A DNA stretch of 64,000 bases, from contig JAFDEE010000012.1 in the NCBI GenBank assembly GCA_019310525.1, forward strand, positions 1 to 64,000. The letters run 5' to 3'. Below, piece after piece: positions 26,315-36,553 of this stretch; the first letter of the stretch is position 1, and each line of letters opens with the position of its first letter. Below the pieces are notes generated by a model. The model was not told the origin of the DNA and did no database searches. It saw only the letters and a list, made by a program, of their open reading frames with translations. The position numbers and the translations under genes were made by a program. The DNA comes from Deltaproteobacteria bacterium (GTDB taxonomy: Bacteria > Desulfobacterota > DSM-4660 > Desulfatiglandales > HGW-15).

Positions 26315-27520
26315 TCATCTTCGACCCATGAGCCTCGCGATCCTCAACCTCAAGGCGTTCAACCGGATAAAACCTTCGGCATCCCTTTGGTTGAAGACCT
26401 CATCCTCTTCAAAGGTAGCCACTTCGGGGTCATAAAGGGACTTATCCGACTTTCTCCCCACCACGATACAGTTCCCCTTGTAAAGTTTCAAGCGGACCAC
26501 TCCAGTCACGTCCCTCTGGGATTCGTCGATCAGGGCCTGGAGCATCCTCCTCTCAGGGCTGAACCAGTATCCGTAATAAATCATTTCAGCATAACGGGGA
26601 ATCAAGCTGTCCCTGATGTGCATGACCTCCCGGTCGAGGGTGATAGACTCCATGGCCTGGTGGGCCACCCTCAACACCGTTCCACCCGGCGTCTCATAGA
26701 CCCCCCTGGATTTCATGCCAACGTAACGGTTTTCCACCATGTCCAACCGGCCGATTCCGTTTCGGCCTCCAAGGTCGTTGAGGTGGGCCAGGAGCCGGGC
26801 CGGGCTCATGGGCTGGCCGTCCACCGCCACCGGATCCCCTCCCCGGAACTCGATCTCCGTGTAGGTGGGACGATCGGGCGCTTCTTCCGGTGAAACACTC
26901 AGGACGAACATGTCCTGGCTGGGTTCATTCCAGGGGTCCTCCAGGATGCCTCCTTCAAAACTGATGTGAAGAAGGTTACGGTCCGTAGAATAGGGTTTCT
27001 CCTTGGTCACGGGTACGGGGATACCGTGGGTCCGGGCGTATTGCACCAGGTCTTCCCTGCCTTTGAAATCCCAGATCTTCCATGGTGCGATGATCTTGAG
27101 ATCCGGCGCAAGGGCCATGTAAGCCATTTCGAAACGGACCTGATCGTTTCCTTTTCCCGTGGCCCCGTGACTCACGGAGTCGGCCCCGAATTTCCGGGCC
27201 ACCTCCACCTGCCGCATAGCGATCAGAGGACGCGCCAGGGAGGTCCCGAGCAGATACCCTGACTCATAGACGGCATTCGCCCTGAAAGCCGGCCAAACAA
27301 AGTCCCGGACAAACTCCTCCTTGAGGTCCTCGATTACAACATCTTCCGCCCCCGTGGCCATCGCCTTTTCCCTGAGGCCACTGGTCTCTTCGCCCTGACC
27401 CACATCAGCCGAATAGGCGATAACAGGGCATTGATAAACCTCCCTGAGCCATGACAAAATCACAGAGGTGTCCAAGCCCCCTGAATAAGCAAGCACGATT
27501 TTCTTGATTTCCTCACTCAA
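26315..27520 (-). CDS. argG: Argininosuccinate synthase
   Basis: 401 residues. Ligates citrulline and aspartate using ATP. N-terminal pyrophosphatase loop [10 protein letters not shown], then [13 protein letters not shown], and the C-terminal [19 protein letters not shown] regions are typical. Normal length. Confidence 0.96.
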   Translation of the reverse strand: MSEEIKKIVLAYSGGLDTSVILSWLREVYQCPVIAYSADVGQGEETSGLREKAMATGAEDVVIEDLKEEFVRDFVWPAFRANAVYESGYLLGTSLARPLIAMRQVEVARKFGADSVSHGATGKGNDQVRFEMAYMALAPDLKIIAPWKIWDFKGREDLVQYARTHGIPVPVTKEKPYSTDRNLLHISFEGGILEDPWNEPSQDMFVLSVSPEEAPDRPTYTEIEFRGGDPVAVDGQPMSPARLLAHLNDLGGRNGIGRLDMVENRYVGMKSRGVYETPGGTVLRVAHQAMESITLDREVMHIRDSLIPRYAEMIYYGYWFSPERRMLQALIDESQRDVTGVVRLKLYKGNCIVVGRKSDKSLYDPEVATFEEDEVFNQRDAEGFIRLNALRLRIARLMGRR

Positions 27521-27633
27521 TCTCTCTTCCTCCCAAATTCCGAAAAGCCGGCTTCTTCCCTCTCTCCCCTGACCGGTGGTCCATCAACCGGCGAACTTTC
27601 CTTTCCGGCCCAGCATCTCCCTCGGAGCCCTGC

Positions 27634-28839
27634 TCATAGCGACCCCAGGATTTCATCAAGGGCCCGGACCAGGAGGTCGATCTCCTCCCGGGTCACGATG
27701 AGGGGCGGAACGAAACGGAGCACGGTCTCCTGGGCGTTGTTGATCAGGAAACCCCTCTCTCTGCAAGCGTCCACGACAGGGGCACAAGGCACCTCCAATT
27801 CCATGCCCAAAATAAGACCAAGACCCCGGACCTCCCTCACCAGGGAGTGCCTTTCCCGGAGCCCCTCCAATCTTTCCTTGAAATAGTACCCGATCTCCCT
27901 GCAATGATCCACCCAGCCGTCTTCAATGAGGCTTTTCAGCACTGCCTTTGCCACCGCCGTCACCAAGGGAGTTCCCCCGAAGGTGGTGGCATGACTCCCC
28001 GGGCCGAAGGCTTCGCTCAAGGCCTCCACGCCCAGCATGGCCCCGATGGGAAGCCCGTTTCCCAGGGCCTTGGCCAGGGTCATGATGTCCGGGGTCACCC
28101 CGAAATGCTCATGGGCGAAAAGCCTTCCGGTCCGGCCCAGGCCGACCTGGACCTCATCGAATATGAGAAGCAGGTCATTGCCCCTACATAACTCCCGAAC
28201 TCCCTTGAGGTAGTCGGGATCGGGACACACTACACCGCCTTCGCCCTGGATGGGTTCCAGCATCACGGCGCAAACGGAATCATCGATCGCCTTTTCCAGG
28301 GCCTCGAGATCGTTGAAAGGCACGTAACCGAAACCATTGAGGAGAGGATCGTAACCCACCTGAATCTTCGCCTGCCCCGTAGCGGAGAGGGTGGCCATGG
28401 TCCGGCCGTGAAAGGATCCTTCCATGGTCAGGATCCGGTGTCGTCCAGGGCCGAATTTCTCCCTTGAATACCGCCGGGCCAGCTTGATGGCCGCCTCGTT
28501 CGCCTCTGCGCCGCTGTTACAGAAAAAGACCCTGTCCGCAAAGGAGTGTTTGACCAAAAGCTCGGCCAGCTCCACCTGGGGTCCGGTATAGTAAAGGTTC
28601 GATACATGGATCAATTCCCTGGATTGGCGTTCCAGGACGTCGCTGACGAGCGGCGAACTGTGCCCCAGGGAACAGACTGCAATGCCTGCAACAAAATCAA
28701 TGTACTCCTTGCCCTTTTCATCCCAGAGCCGGCACCCTTTTCCCCGCGTGAAAACCACCGGGGTCCTCTTGTAGGTGGGGAACAGGACCCGATCGGCCGT
28801 TTCCATGGTATCCCGAACCCTCACATGATTCTCATCCAT
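27634..28839 (-). CDS. argD: Acetylornithine aminotransferase
   Basis: 401 residues, class III PLP aminotransferase. GAEANEAAIKLAR, DEVQVGLGRTG and the PLP lysine in MTLAKALGNGLPIGA are present. In the arg series it most likely acts on N-acetylornithine; some family members also serve in the succinyl-diaminopimelate route, which is not needed if DapL is used. Confidence 0.93.
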   Translation of the reverse strand: MDENHVRVRDTMETADRVLFPTYKRTPVVFTRGKGCRLWDEKGKEYIDFVAGIAVCSLGHSSPLVSDVLERQSRELIHVSNLYYTGPQVELAELLVKHSFADRVFFCNSGAEANEAAIKLARRYSREKFGPGRHRILTMEGSFHGRTMATLSATGQAKIQVGYDPLLNGFGYVPFNDLEALEKAIDDSVCAVMLEPIQGEGGVVCPDPDYLKGVRELCRGNDLLLIFDEVQVGLGRTGRLFAHEHFGVTPDIMTLAKALGNGLPIGAMLGVEALSEAFGPGSHATTFGGTPLVTAVAKAVLKSLIEDGWVDHCREIGYYFKERLEGLRERHSLVREVRGLGLILGMELEVPCAPVVDACRERGFLINNAQETVLRFVPPLIVTREEIDLLVRALDEILGSL

Positions 28840-28932
28840 TTTTCCCCTCGATTCGCTGTTTCGTTGTTCTCTTCCGACAATGAAGCCCCCCGCTCTTCTC
28901 TTAAATTAGGATTCCCGATCCCACGCCGGAAC

Positions 28933-30072
<1,140 letters not shown>

Positions 30073-30075
<3 letters not shown>

Positions 30076-31479
30076 AAGGATATAGCGACTCAAGTTCTCG
30101 TCCTCGAAGATATCCTTGAGCTTTTCCACCACGTAGTCCCGGTCGATCACAATGCGTTTCTCCGCCATATCCGGCGCGTCGAAGGAGATCTCGTCCAGGA
30201 GTTTCTCCATGACCGTGTGGAGACGTCTAGCCCCGATATTCTCCATCCGTTCATTGACCTTGCTGGCGATAGACGCGATCTCCTCAATGGCCTCATCCTC
30301 GAACACCAATTCCACACCTTCGGTTTCCAGGAGGGCCTTGTACTGGGTGATCAGGGCGTTACGGGGCTCCTTGAGAATCCGCACGAAATCCTTCTCGGTG
30401 AGGGAGTCCAGTTCGACACGGATAGGGAAGCGCCCCTGGAGCTCGGGGAGGAGATCCGAGGGTTTGCTCACGTTGAAGGCCCCGGCAGCTATAAAAAGGA
30501 TGTGATCCGTCTTGATCATGCCGTACTTGGTGATGACCGTGGAGCCTTCCACGATGGGAAGGAGGTCCCGCTGCACGCCTTCCCTGGATACGTCGGGGCC
30601 GTACTTGGACTCGGAGCCCGCGACCTTGTCCAGTTCGTCCAGGAAGATGATGCCGTTTTGCTCCGTCATCCGGACGGCCTCCTGGATAACATGGTCCATG
30701 TCGATAAGCTTCTGAGATTCGTTCTGGAATAGGATCTCCATGGCTTCCGGGATCTTCACCCTCCTCTTCTTTTTACGGGAGGGGAAAATGTTGCCGAAGA
30801 CCTCCTTGATGTTGAATTCCATCTCCTCAAGGCCGGCATTGGAAAAGATCTCCACCATGGGCGAACTCCTATCCTCGACCTCGAGTTCCACATAGCGCTC
30901 ATCCAGTTTACCGCTTCTCAGCAATCTCCTCAGCTTCTCACGGGTGGAATTGCTTTCCTGCCGGTCTGTCCGAACGACCTCCAGCACCTTTTCCTTCTCA
31001 CCCTCTTCCTCGACCCGTGGATCTTCCCTCCTTTTCGGGAGAAGGATGTCCAGCAGTCTCTCCTCGGCCAATTCCCGGGCCTTGGCCTTGACCTTTTCCT
31101 GTTCCTCCCTCTTAGCCATGTTGACGGCGAGTTCAGCAAGGTCCCTGATCATGGACTCCACGTCACGGCCCACGTATCCTACCTCGGTGAATTTCGTGGC
31201 CTCCACCTTCAAGAAGGGAGACTTGGCCAGTCTGGCGAGCCGCCGGGCGATTTCCGTCTTCCCCACTCCCGTGGGACCGATCATGATGATGTTCTTGGGG
31301 GCGATTTCATCCCGCAACTCCGGAGGGACCTGTTGGCGTCTCCACCGATTCCGCAAGGCGATGGCCACGGAACGCTTGGCGGAGTTCTGCCCCACGATGT
31401 ACTTGTCCAGCTCCGAGACGATCTCCCTGGGCGTCAGGACCTGGTTGAATCCGTCCCGCTTGACGATGTTCATATCCAT
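30073..31479 (-). CDS. hslU: ATP-dependent protease ATPase subunit HslU
   Basis: 468 residues. Clp/HSP100 ATPase that unfolds substrates for HslV. Walker [10 protein letters not shown], Walker [10 protein letters not shown], a long intermediate domain (about 120-240), sensor region [14 protein letters not shown], and the conserved C-terminal tail ending LSRYIL that docks into HslV. I chose the ATG at 31479, two bases after the hslV stop, with AGAAGGGG upstream. Confidence 0.96.
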
Positions 31480-31481
31480 TA

Positions 31482-32033
31482 TCACCCCTTCTCGCCGATT
31501 TCATGGATGACGATCTGATCGTTGGTGTATAGACAAATGGAGGCCGTGATCTTCATGGCCTCAAGGGCTATGGTATAAGCGTCCAGGTTGGAATGGCTGA
31601 CGAGGGCCCGGGCCGCGGCAAGTGCGAAACCCGCCCCCGAACCGATGGCCGCAACGTTCTCATCGGGCTCGATGACATCCCCGGTTCCCGAGATGATAAA
31701 GGTGGATGCCTCGTCCATGGCGAGCAGAAGGGCCTCTAGCCTTTTGAGGATCTTGTCCGTTCTCCAGTCCTTGGCCAGCTCCACCGCGGAACGAGTAAGA
31801 TTCCCGTTGAATTTCTCCAGTTTTCCTTCAAGGCGCTCGAAGAGATTGAAGGCATCTGCGGCGGCCCCGGCAAAACCGACCAGGATACGATCCTTGTACA
31901 TAAAACGGACCTTTACCGCCTTGTGTTTCATGATGGTGTTATCGAGGGTCACCTGGCCGTCTCCGGCCATGACGGACCTTCCGTCCTTTCGAACGGCCAA
32001 GATAGTCGTCGCTCTGATATCCGTTCTCTTCAT
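31482..32033 (-). CDS. hslV: ATP-dependent protease peptidase subunit HslV
   Basis: 183 residues. Proteasome-type threonine peptidase. The short propeptide MKRTDIRA precedes the catalytic threonine in [25 protein letters not shown] and [15 protein letters not shown] are typical. Overlap-like spacing with hslU indicates co-translation. Confidence 0.96.
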   Translation of the reverse strand: MKRTDIRATTILAVRKDGRSVMAGDGQVTLDNTIMKHKAVKVRFMYKDRILVGFAGAAADAFNLFERLEGKLEKFNGNLTRSAVELAKDWRTDKILKRLEALLLAMDEASTFIISGTGDVIEPDENVAAIGSGAGFALAAARALVSHSNLDAYTIALEAMKITASICLYTNDQIVIHEIGEKG

Positions 32034-32048
32034 CCTGATCCTCTTTCC

Positions 32049-32975
32049 TCAGCCGCGCGGGTGGGCCTTGTCATAAACCGCCATGAGCCTGTCGAGGCTC
32101 ACGTGGGTGTACTTCTGTGTAGCCGAAAGGTTTGCATGGCCCAAAAGCTCCTGGACCGATCTCAGGTCGGCCCCGCCATCCAGCAGATGGGTCGCAAAGG
32201 TATGTCTCAGGGCATGGGGGCTGATCTCGCTCATGAGGGCGCACTCCCGACCGTATTTCTTTACGATCGTTAAAATGCTCCGGGTCGAGAGGCGCATGCC
32301 GCGGTAATTCAAGAAAAGGGGGCCCTCATTCTTTCCTTTTCCCTGTTTTCTCCTCAACGAAGAGGTGGCCTCCAGGTAAGCCTCGACCGCCTGGAGAGCC
32401 TTCTTTCCAATGGGTACGATCCTTTCCCTATTGCCTTTCCCGATCACGCGGACCAAGCGCTGTTCGAAATCAATGCTGGAGACATCCATCCCCGCCAGTT
32501 CACTGACCCGCAACCCGCAGGAATATAACACCTCCAAGACGGCCAAGTCCCTTAAACCCAGAGGATGATCTCTTTCGGGCATCTCCAGCAGCCGGAACAT
32601 CTCGTCCACTGGAAGGTGGGCGGGGATGCTCTTTTCCACCTTGGGGGTCGAGATCTCAGCGGCAGGATTGCTTTGAAGGACACCCTTCCTGGCGAGATAA
32701 GCCATGAAGGTGCGGACGGCCGAAAGCTTCCTGGCTATGGTGACCCTCTTGTAATTCCCGTAAAGGCCGCTCAAGTACTCGCGGAGGAGCGCAAAATCGA
32801 CCCCATTCAGGCCATGTTTCGGGCCCCCTTCAGGACCCGCCCGCTCCTCCTTTTCCCTCAAGAATCGAAGGAACTGCAATAGATCACTCCTGTAAGCCCG
32901 AATGGTATGGGCGGAGTAACCTTTCTGGCTACTGAGGTACCCGATGAATTCTTCCACCAGCGCTTCCGCCGTCAT
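32049..32975 (-). CDS. xerC: Tyrosine recombinase XerC
   Basis: 308 residues. Site-specific recombinase that, with XerD, resolves chromosome dimers. An N-terminal SAM-like DNA-binding domain (EEFIGYLSSQKGYSAHTIRAY) is followed by the catalytic domain with GLRVSEL (Arg), the RVIGKGNRERIVPI lysine hairpin, HALRHTFATHLL (His-x-x-Arg), GHANLS and the tyrosine in TQKYTHV. Encoded 15 bp before hslV; the xerC-hslV-hslU order is common in bacteria, so this is likely the housekeeping enzyme rather than a phage integrase. Confidence 0.93.
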   Translation of the reverse strand: MTAEALVEEFIGYLSSQKGYSAHTIRAYRSDLLQFLRFLREKEERAGPEGGPKHGLNGVDFALLREYLSGLYGNYKRVTIARKLSAVRTFMAYLARKGVLQSNPAAEISTPKVEKSIPAHLPVDEMFRLLEMPERDHPLGLRDLAVLEVLYSCGLRVSELAGMDVSSIDFEQRLVRVIGKGNRERIVPIGKKALQAVEAYLEATSSLRRKQGKGKNEGPLFLNYRGMRLSTRSILTIVKKYGRECALMSEISPHALRHTFATHLLDGGADLRSVQELLGHANLSATQKYTHVSLDRLMAVYDKAHPRG

Positions 32976-33011
32976 TTGCCGGAGCTTCCTATCCTTTGGA
33001 AAAAATTAGTA

Positions 33012-33039
33012 ATTTAACACATTTTCATTATTTGGCAAC
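33012..33039 (-). promoter_or_regulatory. Candidate sigma-70 promoter for xerC-hslVU
   Basis: Minus strand: TTGCCA (33039-33034), 16-bp spacer, TAAATT (33017-33012), 36 bp before the xerC start, in an AT-rich stretch. A short palindrome (CAACGA..TCGTTG) overlaps the -35 side. Confidence 0.4.
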
Positions 33040-33141
33040 GAAAAAATCGTTGACTTTAAACAAATCTTGACTTTGTTTGATATGTTGATGTAACGTTGAT
33101 AATTCTTTTATCTGAATTTTGCATAAACAATCTTGAACCCG

Positions 33142-33348
33142 TTAATGCCCCAATCTGGGAATGGGAGAAAATCTCTAGCCTTTAGACGAAGACTTTAGTT
33201 CGATCGTTTTTATAATAGGGTTCAAGGATCCAAGGGTTCAAGTGGCCGAGTGATTGGTGGAGCCTTCCAAGCCTGCCTCTGGGCATTTCACTTGACCCCT
33301 TGAACCCTCGACCCCTTGGCCCCTAAAACTATCGGCTTCAGCCGATAG
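33142..33348 (-). repeat. Full-length dispersed element, inverted relative to 29870-30075
   Basis: Read on the minus strand it aligns over about 200 bp with the copy at hslU, from CTATCGGCTGAAGCCGATAG (a perfect palindrome, 33329-33348) through CCAAGGGG, GGAAGGCTCCACC, CGATCGAACTAAAGTC and TTTTCTCCCATTCCC to GGGGCATTAA. Confidence 0.85.
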
Positions 33349-33384
33349 TAGTTTACTTTTCGCCCTTTCTCCATTTGGGGGCGC

Positions 33385-33410
33385 CTTGAAGGGCTGAGAG
33401 GCCCTTCAAG
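33385..33410 (+). promoter_or_regulatory. Perfect hairpin in the leader of the EF-G-like gene
   Basis: CTTGAAGGGC pairs perfectly with GCCCTTCAAG across a 6-nt loop, followed by AGGTTTTA. It could be a terminator or attenuator in the 5' leader, but the T run is poor. It lies 137 bp before the start codon. Confidence 0.4.
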
Positions 33411-33546
33411 AGGTTTTACACCCTTCTTGTTATTTACTCAATTCCCGATTGAGGAAAATCGGGGCGAAAACTCGGGTCATCCATACATACCCCCACCATC
33501 AACTCAAATAGGCCAAGGGGATAAAAAATCTGGAAAGGAACGGACC

Positions 33547-35625
33547 ATGGAAAGGAAAAGTGAGCTATTGCGGAACGTCGGTTTCGTGGCCCATGTGGGC
33601 TCCGGCAAGACCTCACTGGCGGAAGCCATGCTCTTTAACGGAAAAGCCGTAACCCGGCTCGGCAAGGTGGACGAAGGCACTTCGAACCTGGACTTTGAAC
33701 CCGAGGAAGTGAAAAGGAAAATCACCATCAGTACGGCCGTCCACCATTGCACCTGGAAAAAACATGTGATCAACCTGATCGACATGCCGGGGGACGACAA
33801 CTTTCTCTCGGATACCAGGCTGTCACTCCAGGCCACCGATGGCCTGGTCGTGGTTCTGGACGCCACGGCGGGCGTGAAGATCGGGACGGAAAAGGTCTGG
33901 GGGTTCGCCGACGAGCAGGAACTGCCCCGGATCGTCTTCGTGAACAAGATGGACAGGGAGAGGGCGGATTTTTTCTCCGTGATCGATGGGATGAGCGAGA
34001 CCTTTGATGCCAAGCTCACGCCCATATTTCTGCCTATTGGGGCCGAGGACGATTTCAAAGGGATTATCGACCTCATCAAGATGAAGGCTTACCTATACTC
34101 CAAGGACGGCAGCGGGGATTTCAAGGAAGCCGACATCCCCGGAGACATGTCGGACACGGTCGAGGAGTGGCGGGAGAAGATGATCGAGAACATCGTTGAG
34201 GCCAACGATGAACTCATGGAGAAATATCTCGAGGGTGAAGAACTATCCACCAAGGAAATCGAAGAGACCTTTTACCAGGGTTTCAAGAGCGGCATGCTGG
34301 TTCCGATCGCCTGCGGTTCGGCGATGTTGAACATAGGAGTGCCCCATCTCATGAATCTGGTCGTCCAGGGGCTCCCCTCACCGCTCGAGAGAAAACCTCC
34401 GGAAGGGAAAAAACCCGGAACGGATGAACAGATCACCGTGAAACCTGCCGTGGATGGTCCTTTTGCGGGAATCGTCTTCAAAACCATGGCGGATCCCTTC
34501 GCAGGCAAGTTGAGCCTGGTCAGGGTCTATTCGGGCACCCTACAGGCCGAGTCCACGGTTTACAACCCCAATAAGGACTTCAAAGAAAAATTCGGCCAGA
34601 TCTTCCTCCTGGAGGGTAAGAAGCAGCAATCCGTTGAAAGCGCCATCCCCGGAGATATCATCGCCATCCCCAAGCTCAAGGAAACCCAGACCGGGCATAC
34701 CCTCTGCCAGGAGACCGATCCCGTCATTTTTACACCCGCAGAACCCCTCCCGCCCGTAATCTCTTACGCCGTTGAAGCCAAGGTCAAGGGAAGCGAGGAC
34801 AAGGTTTTCTCTTCCCTGAGCAAGCTGCTCGACGAAGACCCCACCCTGAAACTGGAAAGGGACCAGACGACCTCCGAGATCATCGTCTCCGGAACCGGGC
34901 AGATTCACCTGGAAGCCACGTGCGAAAAAGTCAACCGGAAATTCGGCGTGGAGGTCAACCTGAAACCCGTCAAGGTCCCTTACCTGGAAACCATCAAAAA
35001 GCCCGTCAAGCAGGTGATTTACAGGCACAAGAAGCAATCCGGCGGGCGGGGGCAATTCGCCGAGGTGCATTTCGACGTCACACCCCTCGAACGAGGTCAG
35101 GGTTTCGAGTTCGAAGAGGCCCTGGTCGGCATGAATGTCCCAAGGAACTTCGTCCCGGCCGTTGAAAAGGGGCTTCAGGAGGCGATCCAGGTGGGAGTCC
35201 TGGCAGGCTACCCCATCGTCGACCTCAAGGTACGGTTCTATGACGGAAAATCCCACGACGTGGATTCATCGGAAATGGCCTTCAAAATCGCGGCGAGCAT
35301 GTGCCTGAAAAAGGCCCTCCAGGAGGCCAACCCGGTGCTTCTCGAACCCATCATGAAAATGGAAATCACGGTACCCGAAGAGGTCATGGGAGACGTGATG
35401 GGAGACCTGAATGGGAGGAGAGGCCGTGTCCTCGGAATGGAAAGCAAGGGCAAGTACCAGGTGATCATGGCCCAGGCCCCCATGGCCGAGGTCCTTACCT
35501 ATGCGCTGGACCTGAACGCCATGACCGCCGGGAGGGGAACCTTCACCATGGAGCATTCCCACTACGAGGAGGTCCCCGCGCAACTGGCCGAAAAGGTGAT
35601 CGCTGAGGCCAAGGCTGCGGAATAA
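33547..35625 (+). CDS. Elongation factor G-like GTPase (EF-G paralogue group)
   Basis: 692 residues from the ATG at 33547 (AAAGGA upstream); the frame extends 40 codons further, through non-coding repeat sequence. All EF-G domains are present. The P-loop is AHVGSGKT (15-22), and G4 is NKMD, but G3 reads DMPGDD (79-84) where canonical EF-G has DTPGH: the histidine needed for fast GTP hydrolysis is aspartate (83). This, and the short switch I, place it with EF-G paralogues (EF-G2/FusA2-like) rather than with the essential translocase, which is presumably encoded elsewhere. Role in translation or ribosome rescue is unknown. mog follows 4 bp later. Confidence 0.85.
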   Translation: MERKSELLRNVGFVAHVGSGKTSLAEAMLFNGKAVTRLGKVDEGTSNLDFEPEEVKRKITISTAVHHCTWKKHVINLIDMPGDDNFLSDTRLSLQATDGLVVVLDATAGVKIGTEKVWGFADEQELPRIVFVNKMDRERADFFSVIDGMSETFDAKLTPIFLPIGAEDDFKGIIDLIKMKAYLYSKDGSGDFKEADIPGDMSDTVEEWREKMIENIVEANDELMEKYLEGEELSTKEIEETFYQGFKSGMLVPIACGSAMLNIGVPHLMNLVVQGLPSPLERKPPEGKKPGTDEQITVKPAVDGPFAGIVFKTMADPFAGKLSLVRVYSGTLQAESTVYNPNKDFKEKFGQIFLLEGKKQQSVESAIPGDIIAIPKLKETQTGHTLCQETDPVIFTPAEPLPPVISYAVEAKVKGSEDKVFSSLSKLLDEDPTLKLERDQTTSEIIVSGTGQIHLEATCEKVNRKFGVEVNLKPVKVPYLETIKKPVKQVIYRHKKQSGGRGQFAEVHFDVTPLERGQGFEFEEALVGMNVPRNFVPAVEKGLQEAIQVGVLAGYPIVDLKVRFYDGKSHDVDSSEMAFKIAASMCLKKALQEANPVLLEPIMKMEITVPEEVMGDVMGDLNGRRGRVLGMESKGKYQVIMAQAPMAEVLTYALDLNAMTAGRGTFTMEHSHYEEVPAQLAEKVIAEAKAAE

Positions 35626-35629
35626 GGAA

Positions 35630-36130
35630 ATGGGCGCCAAATTCAGGGCCGGGATCCTGACCGTGAGCGACAAGGGCTCTCTCGGACTCAGGAAAGACGA
35701 AAGCGGACGAGTGGCCGAGGAGATCCTGACCTCGGAGGGATTTCCGGTATTAAAGCGGGAAATCGTTCCCGATGATCTTCAGGCCATTGCGGAAACGCTT
35801 TCATCCTGGGCGGATTCAGGGGAGATGGACCTGATCGTCACCTCAGGCGGAACCGGCCTGAGTCCCAGGGATGTCACTCCCCAGGCCACGGAACGAGTAA
35901 TCGATTACCCCGTGCCGGGGATGGCGGAGGCCATGAGGGCGGAAAGCCTGAAGAAGACTCCTCATGCCATGATCTCCCGGGCCGTGGCGGGGGTAAGGGG
36001 AGCTTGCCTGATCATCAATCTCCCGGGAAGTCCGGCGGGCGTAAAGGAAAACCTGGCCGTCGTGCTTCCTGCCTTGAAACACGCCCTCTCGAAATTGGGG
36101 GGAGATCCTTCCGACTGCGCCGTACCCTGA
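35630..36130 (+). CDS. mog: Molybdopterin adenylyltransferase (MogA/MoaB family)
   Basis: 166 residues. Activates molybdopterin by adenylation in molybdenum cofactor synthesis. The motif TSGGTGLSPRDVTPQAT and the end segment INLPGSPAGVKENL are diagnostic. It begins 4 bp after the EF-G-like stop, so the two are co-transcribed although functionally unrelated. Confidence 0.92.
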   Translation: MGAKFRAGILTVSDKGSLGLRKDESGRVAEEILTSEGFPVLKREIVPDDLQAIAETLSSWADSGEMDLIVTSGGTGLSPRDVTPQATERVIDYPVPGMAEAMRAESLKKTPHAMISRAVAGVRGACLIINLPGSPAGVKENLAVVLPALKHALSKLGGDPSDCAVP

Positions 36131-36198
36131 AGAGTCCATCTCTCGGGCCATCGCTGGCAAGCACAGCCGTAGCAAGGCGAATCCAGGGTCACCTTCTC

Positions 36199-36522
36199 TT
36201 ATCCGCCCCTGGTCTCCTCGGTCAACCATTTCAGATAATCCGGATTGCCCCTCACGATGGGAAGGGCAAGGATCTCCGGCACTTCATAGGAATGGATATT
36301 GCGGACGGTCTCCTCCAGGTCGTCGTAAAGGTCTTCTCTTGTCTTCAGCAGGCAGAGCCATTCCTCCGAGCTTTCAATGTTTCCCCGCCACCAGTACGTG
36401 CTCCTGACGGGGCCGATGATCTGCACACAGGCGGCAAGCCTCTCCTCCAGAAGACGCCCGGCGATCCGCTCAGCCTCCTCTCTCTTCTCAACCGTCACGA
36501 ATACTTGCAGATACCCGCTCAT
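36199..36522 (-). CDS. cutA: Divalent cation tolerance protein CutA
   Basis: 107 residues from the ATG at 36522, preceded by GGGGAGG; the frame opens earlier but within the preceding gene's tail region. Trimeric PII-like fold. LAACVQIIGPVRSTYWWRG, LCLLKTR and SYEVPEILALPI are the family marks. The physiological role is debated (copper or other metal tolerance). Follows the giant gene by 31 bp. Confidence 0.93.
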   Translation of the reverse strand: MSGYLQVFVTVEKREEAERIAGRLLEERLAACVQIIGPVRSTYWWRGNIESSEEWLCLLKTREDLYDDLEETVRNIHSYEVPEILALPIVRGNPDYLKWLTEETRGG

Positions 36523-36553
36523 GAAAGCCTCCCCGCCGACCTTCTGTTCTCTT

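Noticed and set aside
32049-32975. XerC-like recombinase considered as integrase of a mobile island
   Set aside because: It is in the usual xerC-hslV-hslU arrangement, with no attachment-site repeat at a tRNA and no phage or conjugation genes.
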